Assembly: GCF_003336665.1 (NCBI RefSeq) | Contig: NZ_QPIJ01000014.1 | Span: forward strand, 1 to 64,000 | Reading direction: 5' to 3' | From: Vreelandella rituensis | GTDB taxonomy: Bacteria > Pseudomonadota > Gammaproteobacteria > Pseudomonadales > Halomonadaceae | DNA length: 64,000 nucleotides | Shown: positions 1-8,771 of the stretch, piece by piece | How positions within the stretch are numbered: the first letter of the stretch is position 1 | How the letters are laid out: each line of letters begins with the position of its first letter | The notes under the pieces: generated by a model | Told to the model about the DNA's origin: nothing | What the model saw: only the letters and a program-made list of their open reading frames with translations | Database searches by the model: none | Position numbers and translations under genes: made by a program

Positions 1-373
1 TCAAGAGCGCATTGACTTCATGGTCGCAGGCCAGGTGCCACCGGTGGCCATCCAAATGAGGCTTCTCGTGCAAGTGGCCAGCGACGCAATGCCAGACCAG
101 ATGGGCCTGTAAAAAGGCGCGGGTGGTGGCATTTAACCCAGCGCTGTAAGCCGCGTTGAAAAACAATGACTGACCATCCGTAGTCGCAGTGGCGAGGCGG
201 TCATCAAGCACCGGCACCAGTGCCAGGCCATCCGCAAGCATTGTCATTAACGGGTGGTGCCGACGCCAGGCGTCACGATCAGCTTGCCATAAGGTCAGTT
301 GTTCATTTTTGATACAGGGGATATCTGAGAGAACTGGCTTCATGTCGAGGACCTGGCATTGTGCGGTGAACAT
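1..373 (-). CDS. Putative metallopeptidase-domain protein (DUF2201-like), partial
   Basis: This gene runs leftwards off the window edge, so only its first 124 codons are visible. The ATG at 373 is preceded by a good ribosome binding site (AGGAG, about 5 bases upstream); an internal ATG at 343 lacks one. The visible part contains a stretch reading LVWHCVAGHLHEK followed about 15 residues later by ACDHEVNALL. This resembles the N-terminal putative metallopeptidase domain found before a VWA-like domain (DUF2201 family), where a His-rich helix is followed by an A-x-D-x-x-x-N segment. The VWA part would lie outside the window. In many genomes such proteins sit behind a MoxR-type AAA ATPase gene; here the upstream neighbour is only gene debris. 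Family assignment is by motif recall and is moderately sure. Confidence 0.55.
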   Translation of the reverse strand, partial: MFTAQCQVLDMKPVLSDIPCIKNEQLTLWQADRDAWRRHHPLMTMLADGLALVPVLDDRLATATTDGQSLFFNAAYSAGLNATTRAFLQAHLVWHCVAGHLHEKPHLDGHRWHLACDHEVNALL

Positions 374-450
374 ACTGGCTCCTGATGCTTCCCTTGAGAA
401 CACCTCCACCATGACAGGGCCTAACGACAAAACATGTCGGATAACCTTGA

Positions 451-585
451 TTATCCACTCCCCGTCCAGGTATTTTCACACACCGAGGTACCGGCATCGC
501 CGTATCCTCGTACACCATCATCGCAGACCATAGCACCTGGCATGTTGGTATCGGCAACGGTGGCCGGGGTGGCGACGACAGCATC
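451..585 (-). pseudogene. C-terminal remnant of an unidentified protein
   Basis: On the minus strand a 44-codon open stretch ends at a TAA at 451-453. Its translation ends in CENTWTGSG and is rich in Gly, Ala, Asp and Thr, as in secreted or surface proteins. It has no start codon of its own: a stop codon lies just before it, and directly upstream in another frame is the IS5-like transposase start. I read it as the surviving tail of a gene destroyed by an insertion-related rearrangement. I do not recognise the family. Confidence 0.3.
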
Positions 586-674
586 TCAACCAGCCGTTGC
601 CATGTTACCAGTTCACCCATATGTGCCAAGAACCGTTCCCGGCGGGTGACCTTCTTCTTGTTCTGCTTCATCAA
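586..674 (-). mobile_element. IS5-family transposase N-terminal remnant
   Basis: Reading leftwards from an ATG at 674, about 30 codons give RRERFLAHMGELVTWQRLVE, which matches the conserved start of IS5-family transposases (RRExFLAxMDxxxPWxxL). The similarity then stops and the reading frame continues into unrelated sequence. Only this N-terminal scrap remains; no DDE catalytic region or terminal repeats are visible, so it is inactive. Confidence 0.5.
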
Positions 675-695
675 GGCACGGATGTGCCGTTCGGT

Positions 696-2087
696 TCAGC
701 CAGTTTCAACAGGGAGATCAGCTGTGTTCCACGCCGCCCACGACCCCGGGGTGTTCGCCACGTCGGAGAAGCCAGCTCGCTTCAGAATGCTGGCGGCAAT
801 GGAGGCACTATAGCCTGAACCGCAGTAGGTGACGGTGGTCTTGTTCGGATCCAGCTCGTCAAGCTGATCGGCAAGATGGGCGACGAAGATATGCTTTGCG
901 CCAGGCACCCGACCATTGGCAACCTCATTCGGACTGCGCACATCGAGCACTTGAACATTGGGCTCTTCGCGCCGGGCGTTCAGCTCGTGGACGGTCCATT
1001 CCTGCAGCATGTTCAGCGGCAGGGCCGTGTTTTGCCAATCCGTCATGCCATTGCGCAGGTAACCACGGATGTCATCCAGACCGATGCGGTAGAGCTGGGT
1101 AATGGCTTGATGGACATCGTCTGCCGACTCGCCCACCAACAGGATCGGGCGGGAGTCATCGAGCATCCATCCCGCCCAATTGACGAACTCGTTACGCAAC
1201 GCAATGTTGATCGCCCCCGGCACATGTCCACCGCCGAATGCCAGTATCGAACGAATGTCCACGACCTGCATGTTGGCGTTGCCGGCTAGTTCCTGGAAGT
1301 CTTGAGGCGACAGCGGCGGAGGCAGCGATGGGCCTTCCATCTGTACGGCGGGACAGACGTTCACCTTCTTCAGGCGCGCATAGTGACGCGGCGGTTCTGG
1401 CATATCGGCAAGCAGCCAGTCGATGAACGCCTCTTCGCTGCGCTCTTCCTGGAGGGCAGGATTAAAGAGCCGCTCGTTGCCAAGCGTGGAATGACGCCGG
1501 TCACCGATCGACTTGCCGCACGCCGAACCGGCACCATGGCAGGGATACACTTCTATCCGGTCGCCCAGTGGTAGATAGCGATCGAAGAGGCTGTGGAACA
1601 GCTTGCCAGCCAGCTTCCGCTCGCTGCCTTCCCCAAGCAAATCGGGTCGCCCGACGTCTAGGTTGAACAGGGTGTCGCCGGTGAACAGTGCGATGGGCTC
1701 GCTACCCTGCTGCGTATCGAACAGCTGCAGAGAAACGTGCTCTGGCGTATGGCCCGGCGAATGCATGATCTGCAGCCTTACCTGACCGAGCTCCAATGTC
1801 TCGCCATCGCTGACTTGGCAAAGCTCGAACTGGTAGGCATCGGAATGGCCGCCAATGATCTGCGCGCCGGTGTGACTCGCTAGCGCCTGGGCACCGGATA
1901 CGAAATCTGCGTGAATGTGTGTTTCGATGGCATAGGCAATTCGCAGGCCTTGTTCCTTTGCCATCTGCAAGTAGATATCGATATCGCGACGTGGGTCGAT
2001 TACCGCAGCCACTGCCGCCTTGCTGTCGCCGACCAGATAGGAAATCTGCGCCAAGCCAGCTGTATAAACAGGCTCAAAAATAAGCAT
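696..2087 (-). CDS. Persulfide dioxygenase-rhodanese fusion (ETHE1/Blh-like)
   Basis: The 463-residue protein starts at the ATG at 2087 with a strong GGAGGT site; upstream in-frame codons are not used. Residues 1 to about 240 form a metallo-beta-lactamase domain of the ETHE1 type, with the metal motif THIHADFVSG (H57, H59, D61), PGHTPEH and FTGDTLF. Two rhodanese domains follow, at about 265-350 and 365-463. The second has an active-site loop YCGSGYS with C422; the first reads LLVGESADD at that place and has no Cys, so it is probably structural. The family oxidises glutathione persulfide to sulfite and moves sulfane sulfur, usually for sulfide or persulfide detoxification. It is a single-gene unit with no sulfide:quinone oxidoreductase beside it; the tetrathionate reductase operon at the other end of the window is the only other sulfur gene set here. 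Confidence 0.88.
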   Translation of the reverse strand: MLIFEPVYTAGLAQISYLVGDSKAAVAAVIDPRRDIDIYLQMAKEQGLRIAYAIETHIHADFVSGAQALASHTGAQIIGGHSDAYQFELCQVSDGETLELGQVRLQIMHSPGHTPEHVSLQLFDTQQGSEPIALFTGDTLFNLDVGRPDLLGEGSERKLAGKLFHSLFDRYLPLGDRIEVYPCHGAGSACGKSIGDRRHSTLGNERLFNPALQEERSEEAFIDWLLADMPEPPRHYARLKKVNVCPAVQMEGPSLPPPLSPQDFQELAGNANMQVVDIRSILAFGGGHVPGAINIALRNEFVNWAGWMLDDSRPILLVGESADDVHQAITQLYRIGLDDIRGYLRNGMTDWQNTALPLNMLQEWTVHELNARREEPNVQVLDVRSPNEVANGRVPGAKHIFVAHLADQLDELDPNKTTVTYCGSGYSASIAASILKRAGFSDVANTPGSWAAWNTADLPVETG

Positions 2088-2686
2088 CGCTACCTCCGTT
2101 AAAATATGAGACGTAATAGCCCGATTTTTTCTGAAAACGTGAGTGCTTCGCCATTTAATATAGCTATTACCGCAAACTTGTCTCATCTCTGCCGCGACCC
2201 AGCAACTTGGATTGCTATCTAGCCTTGGCATAGCCGCTAAAATGTCGCCATCATGTAGAGTGCGTACAAAGCGTTGATGCTTACTTACCGGACATTAGCG
2301 GTGAAATTGTGGCCTATATTCGAGATGGCCACGCCTTTCATATCCCCGAGTACTTTTTTGTCCTCCAAAGCGTCAACAGTAGAGCTGTGGTGTCTCCGCA
2401 AGAAAACTGTTGCCAGATCACAGCTGTTAAAGCGACGACCCAAAGCGGCCTTTTAGGAGCTTTGCATATAAGCTCAAAGCGTCGCTTTGTACTTCGAATG
2501 GGAATGCTTGTCGGCGTTAGTCAAGTCATCACAATCAGCCGGATGTAGAGGTACAGAGATGCAGGGCACTCTGCGAACTCAACATCGAAGTCGAGGCACG
2601 ATAGGCTATACTTGAACGGTAATCCGGGAGGAGATTTAAGAAGAGGAGGTAGCATCCGACTACTTTAAGGGGGAGACTCTGAGCCG
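2088..2686. other. Intergenic region with no recognisable gene
   Basis: About 600 bases lie between the divergent dioxygenase-rhodanese and AsmA genes. Short open frames occur on the plus strand (for example 2309-2548) but none has a ribosome binding site or a recognisable product. A possible promoter for the AsmA gene is listed separately. Confidence 0.5.
2585..2612 (+). promoter_or_regulatory. Possible sigma-70 promoter for the AsmA-BON pair
   Basis: TCGAAG at 2585-2590 and TATACT at 2607-2612 are 16 bases apart and lie about 75 bases before the AsmA start codon. The -10 hexamer is good, the -35 weak. This is pattern matching only. Confidence 0.3.
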
Positions 2687-5600
2687 ATGACACAGGGAGC
2701 CTCAAGGAAGCGGCGCTGGTGGTGGCTCGTGCTGCTGTTGGTGGTGCTGGTCGTGGTCATCGTGCAGCTGATGTCATGGAACGTCTTCAAGCCGTTGATC
2801 GTCGAGCGTCTCGAGGCGGCGAGCGGACGCTCAGTAGCCATCGAGGGCGATATCACCGTCGAGCTGCTCCCGCGCCCGAAGATCTCGCTGCACGACGTCA
2901 AGATCGGCAACCCGGAATGGGCAGCCTCGCCGCAGATGCTGGAGGCGCGGCGCGTCAGTGTCTCGCCATCGCTTGGCGATTTGCTCGATGGCGAGTTCGT
3001 GCTGGACGCGGTCGAGATGGCCGGCCCCACCCTCACCCTCGAACAGCGCCATGACGCCCCCGGCAATTGGGTGTTTCGGAATGCGCAGGGCACGACAGCC
3101 GAGTCGTCGGCTGCCGGCGATGAATCCTCGGCGCCGCCGGTGGCCATCCGCCGGCTCTCCCTGACCAATGCCCAGGTGCGCTACCGAGCCGCCGGCGCGG
3201 ACACGCCGGTGGCGTTGACGATTCCCTCCCTGCAGAGCGAGCGTGCCGGCGACGGCCTGGACACATCCGCGAAATGGGTCTTCGACGAGCGCCACTTTTC
3301 GCTGCAGGCGCACACCGATCCCTTGGAGGCCCTGCTGGGATATGCTGGGTCCTTCGGTGGCGAGATATCCCTGGGCGCAGACGATGACCGGCTGAATGGC
3401 ACCTTCCGTCTGCCTGAGTTTCCCTCCTTGGCGGCCTTGCAGGCAGACGCCGAGCTCAGCGTGGCGTCGACCGCCGACTGGGCCCAGTGGCTGGGGCTGC
3501 CTATCGTGGAGCTGGGCGCTCTGCAGGTGGCGACGCGCCTGGTCCGCGAAGGGAGCGAGTGGCGACTCAGCGAGATCGACGCCTCCGCCCTCGATAGCCG
3601 CCTCACCGGTGATCTGGAGGTGACGACCGCCGACGAGGCCCCGCGCCTGAACGGTCGCCTGGATGTCACCCAGATCGATCTCGCTGCCTGGCGCGAGGCC
3701 CTGCCGGAAGGGGAAGAGACGGCAGGCTTGGCCATACCGGTTCTGCCGGACCTGCGCGGCGAGATAGCGCTGTCGGTGGGACGACTGGCGCTGAATCAGT
3801 GGGTGTTGGAGGACCTGGACGCCGAGATGCACCTTGCCGAACACGCGCTGGCGTTGGAGCCGATCACCTTCGGCATTGCAGGCGGTGAGGTCGAGGCCAG
3901 CGCCGACCTGACCAGCACCCCCGACAGGCTCTCGGCAGAGGCGCGGATCTCGCTGCAGGGACTGGATATGGAGGCCCTCGGCATCGCCCTCGAACCCGGT
4001 GACGCCGCATCGGGCGATACCCTGGCGGGTGACGTCGCGTTGCGCCTTTCGCCGCTGGAGCAGCGCGGTGCGTTCACGCGTGAGACCCTGCTTGCCAACC
4101 TGCAGATCGACAACGGCCGCTTTTCCTACCGCAACCCGCAGGTGGGAAGCGACCTCGATATTACCCTCGCTACCGGCGAGGCACCGCCGCTGCGGCTCAG
4201 CATGACGGGCACCTTCCGCAACAACCCCCTGACCATGGAGATCGAGGGCGGCCCTCTGCCCGGACTGGTCGCGCTGGACGAGGACTATCGCCTCGCGGCA
4301 AAGGCCAGCTCCGGAAACCTGCAGGCCCAGGTCGACACTACTCTCGCCGCGCTGCTGGATCCGGCGACACTCTCCGCCGATGTGATGCTACAGGCCCCGG
4401 GCGCTGACGACCTGAACGCCTGGACAGGAGCGGTGCTGCCGCCCCTGCCCGAGTTTCGTCTGGCCGGTCGCCTGGCGCGGGACGCTGAACGCTGGTCCGC
4501 CACCGAGCTCGAGGGCCAGGTAGGCCGCGCCCGTGTCGCCGGCAGCGTCGCCTTCCGCAATGCCGAGCGGCCCTTGGTGCAGGCTGACCTCGAGGTGGGG
4601 CGCATCGTCCTTTCCCGTCTTCTCCCCGCCGGCGAGGGGGTGAACGCTGAGACGAACGGTGGGGCCGCGGAGGACTCGCGACTGGCGCCGCTGCGGGGGT
4701 TCGATGGGCAAGTGGCGCTGCGCGCCGACAGCCTGGTGTTGCCCGACGGCACCGTGCTGCAGGACCTCGACCTGGACGCCGGCCTCGATGCCGGAAGGCT
4801 AAACGTCGATCCCCTCCGCTTCGATCTTGCTGGCGGCGCCATTACCAGTCGCCTGGTGGTGGACGTCACCGGCGCGGCGGCATCGGGAAGCCTCGACACG
4901 GTGATCGACGACCTGTCACTGGCCAGGCTGGTCGATACCTTCACGCCGGTGGAAGACCGCCTGGGCAGGCTCTCCGGAGAATTGCATCTGGAGATGAGCG
5001 AGACTCTGCCCGTCGACAGGCGCCAGAACCTGTTCCTACCGTTCATCGGCCGAATGATGGTCGAACCCTCGACGCTACGCTTCGAGAATCCCCAGGCCGA
5101 CACGGATTTCACCCTAAGGCTCGAGACCCGCGGCCTGGAGGAGGGTGATCGACAGTTTCATGTGGAGGGGGAAGGCCGCTTTGACGGCGACCCGGCAACG
5201 CTCTCTCTAGTGGGTGATTCCCTGCTCGATGCCCGCGACCCGGATCGACCCTATGCATTGGACCTCGAGGCCGAGGTCGTAGGCAGCCGGATCGCGCTGC
5301 AGGGCCCACTCCTGCGACCGCTTTCCCTGCAGGGCCAGAATCTGGAGTTCACTCTGGAGGGCCCCAACCCCCAGCGCCTCAGTCGGCTGCTGGGCGTGGC
5401 ACTGCCGAAGCTGCCGCCTTACTCGGTGTCGGGCAACCTGGAGCTGAACGACCAGCGCTGGAAGCTCGACAACATGGAAGGGGAGATCGGCGGCAGTGAC
5501 CTCGATGGTTGGCTCAGCCTCGATACCCGGCCCCGACCACCGCACTTGACGGGCGAGCTGCAATCCGACGCCCTCGACATCGCGGATCTGGGGGGCATCT

Positions 5601-6541
5601 TCGGGGCAACACCGCCAACCCAGGAAAACGGCGACCGCTTCATCCTGCCCGACACACCCTTCGTCGGCGAGGGCTGGCACACCCTGACGGCAGACGTAAG
5701 CTATCGGGGAACGTCCGTGCGGGCAGGCAATGTGCCATTGAGCAAGGTGGATATCGACTTTCGCCTCGAGGACGGCCACGGCCGGTTCGAGCCGGTCAGT
5801 TTCGGCATCGGCGAGGGAAACATCGACCTGGAACTCGACCTGGATGCCGGCAGTTGGCCACCCGTCGGTACCCTGCAGGTTGAGATGCGACGCGTGGATC
5901 TGAACGATGTCCTGCGCCACTGGAACCTGACCAGAGAGAGCGCGGGCGTCGTGGGGGGACGGGGGAAGTTCTGGGTCGAGGGCCGCTCGGTCGCCCAACT
6001 CCTGGCGTCGGCCGATGGCGGCCTGCTCCTGCTGATGACCGGCGGCCGACTCGACGCGGTGCTCGTGGAACTGGCCGGTCTCGATGCTCTCCAGGCGTTC
6101 TTCAGCTGGTTGCGCGGACGTGAGCCGATTCCCATCGAGTGCGTCTACGCCGACCTGCAGGCAAGGGATGGCGTCGCCGAACTGGATACCCTCGTCATCG
6201 ACACCCGGGATACCACCTTCACGGCGGGTGGCGAGGTGGACCTGAACACGGAGCGCCTGGATATCTCCGTCTTCGCCTACCCCAAGGACCCCAGCGTCTT
6301 TACCGGAAGCGCGCCCTTCCATCTGGGTGGGACCTTCGATGCCATCGAACCAGGTGTCCATGATGGCGGCCTGGGGCTGGGAATGCGCGCCGGAGCCAGC
6401 GCCGTGCTCGGGGCCATCGCTGGCCCCATCGCCGCCCTGATCCCCTTTTTGGGCACGGGGAACGACCCGGACATGGCGTATTGCGAGGGGCTGGTCAGTC
6501 GCGCTCAGGAAGCGATCAGAGACGAGGTGGGCGGACCATGA
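2687..6541 (+). CDS. AsmA-family inner-membrane-anchored protein
   Basis: This 1284-residue protein opens with basic residues (SRKRR) and one long hydrophobic helix at about 11-30, then continues as a large periplasmic region. Residues 30-140 carry the typical AsmA start, including LEAASGRSVAIEGDI and ISLHDVKIGNP. The rest is made of repeated beta-rich segments built around phrases such as L-x-G-D-L-E-V. The C-terminal part (from about 1080) has the AsmA-like_C pattern with GGLLLLMTGGRLDAV and GGEVDLNTERLDISV. AsmA/TamB-type proteins are long periplasmic bridges implicated in outer-membrane biogenesis and lipid movement; the exact role of this one cannot be told. A GGGGGAG site about 11 bases before the ATG supports the start. 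Its stop codon overlaps the next gene (ATGA), so the two are translated together. Confidence 0.85.
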   Translation: MTQGASRKRRWWWLVLLLVVLVVVIVQLMSWNVFKPLIVERLEAASGRSVAIEGDITVELLPRPKISLHDVKIGNPEWAASPQMLEARRVSVSPSLGDLLDGEFVLDAVEMAGPTLTLEQRHDAPGNWVFRNAQGTTAESSAAGDESSAPPVAIRRLSLTNAQVRYRAAGADTPVALTIPSLQSERAGDGLDTSAKWVFDERHFSLQAHTDPLEALLGYAGSFGGEISLGADDDRLNGTFRLPEFPSLAALQADAELSVASTADWAQWLGLPIVELGALQVATRLVREGSEWRLSEIDASALDSRLTGDLEVTTADEAPRLNGRLDVTQIDLAAWREALPEGEETAGLAIPVLPDLRGEIALSVGRLALNQWVLEDLDAEMHLAEHALALEPITFGIAGGEVEASADLTSTPDRLSAEARISLQGLDMEALGIALEPGDAASGDTLAGDVALRLSPLEQRGAFTRETLLANLQIDNGRFSYRNPQVGSDLDITLATGEAPPLRLSMTGTFRNNPLTMEIEGGPLPGLVALDEDYRLAAKASSGNLQAQVDTTLAALLDPATLSADVMLQAPGADDLNAWTGAVLPPLPEFRLAGRLARDAERWSATELEGQVGRARVAGSVAFRNAERPLVQADLEVGRIVLSRLLPAGEGVNAETNGGAAEDSRLAPLRGFDGQVALRADSLVLPDGTVLQDLDLDAGLDAGRLNVDPLRFDLAGGAITSRLVVDVTGAAASGSLDTVIDDLSLARLVDTFTPVEDRLGRLSGELHLEMSETLPVDRRQNLFLPFIGRMMVEPSTLRFENPQADTDFTLRLETRGLEEGDRQFHVEGEGRFDGDPATLSLVGDSLLDARDPDRPYALDLEAEVVGSRIALQGPLLRPLSLQGQNLEFTLEGPNPQRLSRLLGVALPKLPPYSVSGNLELNDQRWKLDNMEGEIGGSDLDGWLSLDTRPRPPHLTGELQSDALDIADLGGIFGATPPTQENGDRFILPDTPFVGEGWHTLTADVSYRGTSVRAGNVPLSKVDIDFRLEDGHGRFEPVSFGIGEGNIDLELDLDAGSWPPVGTLQVEMRRVDLNDVLRHWNLTRESAGVVGGRGKFWVEGRSVAQLLASADGGLLLLMTGGRLDAVLVELAGLDALQAFFSWLRGREPIPIECVYADLQARDGVAELDTLVIDTRDTTFTAGGEVDLNTERLDISVFAYPKDPSVFTGSAPFHLGGTFDAIEPGVHDGGLGLGMRAGASAVLGAIAGPIAALIPFLGTGNDPDMAYCEGLVSRAQEAIRDEVGGP

Positions 6542-6840
6542 AGCGAGGCGAGTGGATGGGGCTTCTGCTGGCAGCGGCACTCCTTGCCGGCTGCGCCGAC
6601 ACCCCGATCAACGAATCCGCGCGGCTCGAGAACCAGGATTCTCCCCAGGCGGTGAGGATCAAGGCCCTGCTTCTCGAGGAGCCGGATCTGGCCGGTTCGG
6701 CCATCGACGTGGACATGCGCAATGATCGCGTCATCCTGGAAGGCTTCGTCGAGACCGAGGATCAGCGCGAGCGGGCTGAAGCCATCGCACGCGATCATGG
6801 CTCGGGCAGCGAGGTCGAGAACAGGATCACCGTCAAATGA
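6538..6840 (+). CDS. BON-domain outer-membrane lipoprotein
   Basis: The start ATG at 6538 overlaps the AsmA stop codon (ATGA). The 100-residue product has a lipoprotein signal, MKRGEWMGLLLAAALLAGCA, with lipobox LAGC, so Cys18 would be acylated. Residues about 35-98 form one BON domain (RIKALLLEEPDLAG ... DVDMRNDRVILEGFVETEDQ ... VENRITVK). BON domains of this kind occur in periplasmic phospholipid-binding lipoproteins such as DolP and OsmY-like proteins. Coupling to an AsmA-type lipid-bridge protein suggests a shared role in envelope maintenance; that link is inference. The DolP family usually has two BON domains; this protein has one. Confidence 0.82.
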   Translation: MKRGEWMGLLLAAALLAGCADTPINESARLENQDSPQAVRIKALLLEEPDLAGSAIDVDMRNDRVILEGFVETEDQRERAEAIARDHGSGSEVENRITVK

Positions 6841-6899
6841 GCGAGAAGATCCTGCTCGAGGATTCCTCGACGTTGTCCGACAAGAAGCGTGACCCCAAA

Positions 6900-7130
6900 C
6901 TATAGTGCCACAACAGCCTCCCACTCCTAGGGAGACAGCTTGTTTGCAGGCTCCGGGCGGTCGGCTCGGTGCGGCAATCAGCCGTCACTTCGCCTTCGGT
7001 GATCCAGCGGTAGTCGGTTCGCACATTGATGCCCATCACCTGACAGGCCTTGACCAGCCGAGCACCGTCACGCTGGGCGTCTTGCCCCCATGTCACGATG
7101 CGCTGGCGATCCGGGAGGCTGGCCAGTCGT
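6900..7130 (-). mobile_element. IS3-like transposase (OrfB) remnant
   Basis: On the minus strand the frame from about 7111 reads DAQRDGARLVKACQVMGINV and then RTDYRWITEGEVTADCRTE. This matches the start of IS3-type OrfB transposases, in which a helix-turn-helix precedes a D-x-R element. A frameshift follows at about 6965, after which another frame gives a decayed continuation to about 6900. No catalytic domain is left. The fragment lies exactly where the first third of the neighbouring phosphoesterase gene should be. Confidence 0.5.
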
Positions 7131-7136
7131 CCTCGT

Positions 7137-7766
7137 CGTGAGCAGGTGGGGGAAGGCAGTGCATTGCACCAGGAACATATCGCCTGGTTCCGACAACTGC
7201 CCCTTTTCCTTGAACTCGACGGGTTTCGTGTCGTGCATGCTTGCTGGCATCCCCCTTCCATGGCGGCCTTGCAGCCTTACCTGGATAACCAAAACTGTAT
7301 TTTGCCATCCGCTTGGCCAGCCCTGACACGTACGCAAGGGGCAGGGTTCGAGGCGCTGGAGACCTTGTTGAAAGGCCTGGAAATAGCGCTGCCCGCCGGG
7401 TACGACTTTCTCGACAAGGACGGCCATCCACGTCGGCGTATTCGCACCCGTTGGTGGGAGATGGAAGGCCTGACGTACCGGGATCTGGCGATGGTGCCAG
7501 CGGAAGCCATTGAGACAATTCCGCATATGCCCATACCGGATGATGTGCTGCCGGGGTACGATAGTGATAAGCCCTTGTTTGTCGGCCACTATTGGCTGAC
7601 CGGTACGCCGGCACCACTCAATCAGCAGATTGCCTGCCTGGATTACAGCATTGCGGCAGAGCGTCTCTCAGGCGATGACGCGCCCAAGCTCTGCGCCTAT
7701 CGCTGGCAAGGAGAAACAGTGCTTACCTCAGAGCACATGGTCTGGGTGGATGCGCCTTTTGCCTAA
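7137..7766 (+). pseudogene. Metallophosphoesterase, N-terminus lost
   Basis: From about 7137 the plus-strand frame gives some 209 residues of a calcineurin-like phosphoesterase C-terminal part: EHIAWFRQLPLFLELDG, FRVVHACWHP, then KPLFVGHYWLTGTPAPL and CLDYSIAA near the end. These are the later metal-binding His motifs (VVHACWH, GHYW) of bacterial PrpE/ApaH-like phosphatases. The first metal motifs of the fold (DVHG, GDxxDRG, GNH) are absent, because the region upstream is the minus-strand transposase remnant. The frame can be extended upstream to 7050 but that part encodes nonsense relative to the family. I therefore call it a broken gene. It ends 13 bases before yjbQ and may once have been co-transcribed with it. 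Confidence 0.65.
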
Positions 7767-7778
7767 AGAGAGAATAGA

Positions 7779-8204
7779 ATGTGGCACCAGCAAACGATCA
7801 CCCTGCGTGCTCAATCACGCGGCTTTCATCTTGTCACTGACGAGATTGAGCAGGGGTTGCCCGATATGCGCTCTCTGCAGGTAGAGCTCTTGCATCTGTT
7901 GCTGCAGCATACGTCTGCCAGCCTGACGTTGAATGAGAACACCGATCCTGATGTGAGGGTGGATTTTGAAACCTTCTTTCATCGGCTGGCGCCGGAGAAG
8001 GCGCCGGGCTTTCGCCATACCTTCGAAGGCCCGGATGACTTGCCCGCTCATTTTAAAAGCAGCCTGCTGGGGGTCAGCTTGATGCTTCCTGTGCATCACG
8101 GGCGGCTAGCGCTGGGTACGTGGCAGGGCATCTACCTCGGGGAACACCGGCATCAAGGCGGGCCGCGTCGGATCATTGCGACACTGCAAGGAGAAGCGGG
8201 TTAA
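7779..8204 (+). CDS. yjbQ: YjbQ-family protein (UPF0047)
   Basis: The 141-residue product matches the YjbQ/UPF0047 family over its full length. Visible signatures are [20 protein letters not shown] and, near the end, [20 protein letters not shown] followed by EHR. The family is a small trimeric fold; E. coli YjbQ has weak thiamine phosphate synthase activity, but its physiological role is unsettled. A purine-rich AGAGAGAA lies just before the ATG. It follows the broken phosphoesterase by 12 bases. Confidence 0.88.
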   Translation: MWHQQTITLRAQSRGFHLVTDEIEQGLPDMRSLQVELLHLLLQHTSASLTLNENTDPDVRVDFETFFHRLAPEKAPGFRHTFEGPDDLPAHFKSSLLGVSLMLPVHHGRLALGTWQGIYLGEHRHQGGPRRIIATLQGEAG

Positions 8205-8342
8205 GCAGGGCACCCTGGAATATTTTGCACGGAATAAAGTCTCGATTGCGCGAGTCCTGCGAAGCTAGAAAAGCGGATGGATGCCTTTATTCGTATACCG
8301 TTCGATTCTTGATTACTTCACCCACTTGAATAAAGAGGTTAC

Positions 8343-8771
8343 ATGGCGTTTCGCTTTCAGCGTCGAATCACTCTAGCTCCTGGCATTCGCTTAAATCTGA
8401 GTAAGCGCGGTATCGGTTTTTCCGTTGGGCCGCGTGGGGCAAGCGTCAGCATCGGCCCCAGCGGTGCGCATGCACATGCAGGAATTCCCGGTAGCGGGCT
8501 TGCCTATCGCACCAAGTTAAATACAACGCGGGGTCGCTCCGACTCACGAGGTTCGACGGCCAGTCTTGCCACCTCAGCGCTTGCGGAGCGTTTAGGGCAG
8601 GGTGAGACACTGGCACTCACACTCAAGGTAAATAGTGACGGAAATTCTTACCGAACGACGGTGACGGTACATTCCGCCTGGCGCACAACATTCAGGGCTG
8701 TGGAGCCCATAAAAAAGTGGTCAGGAAACCCCGGCCGGTTAGATGAGACGACGATACAATCAATATTGTAA
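8343..8771 (+). CDS. DUF4236-domain protein, probably truncated
   Basis: The first 55 residues match DUF4236: MAFRFQRRITLAPGIRLNLS, then SKRGIGFSVGPRGASVSIGP and a Gly-rich GIPGSGLAYRT. DUF4236 is a small domain of unknown function found at the start of many bacterial proteins. The remainder is low-complexity Ser/Thr/Arg followed by a stretch (residues about 102-142) that is simply the antisense of the converging universal stress gene. That suggests the true C-terminus has been lost by a rearrangement. An AAAGAGG precedes the ATG. Function unknown. Confidence 0.6.
   Translation: MAFRFQRRITLAPGIRLNLSKRGIGFSVGPRGASVSIGPSGAHAHAGIPGSGLAYRTKLNTTRGRSDSRGSTASLATSALAERLGQGETLALTLKVNSDGNSYRTTVTVHSAWRTTFRAVEPIKKWSGNPGRLDETTIQSIL

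Noticed and set aside
2088-2686. Small plus-strand frames between the dioxygenase-rhodanese and AsmA genes
   Set aside because: No ribosome sites, no recognisable motifs, and irregular codon use.
5207-6580. 457-codon minus-strand frame opposite the AsmA gene
   Set aside because: Antisense shadow of a strongly supported gene; composition and lack of any motif argue against coding.
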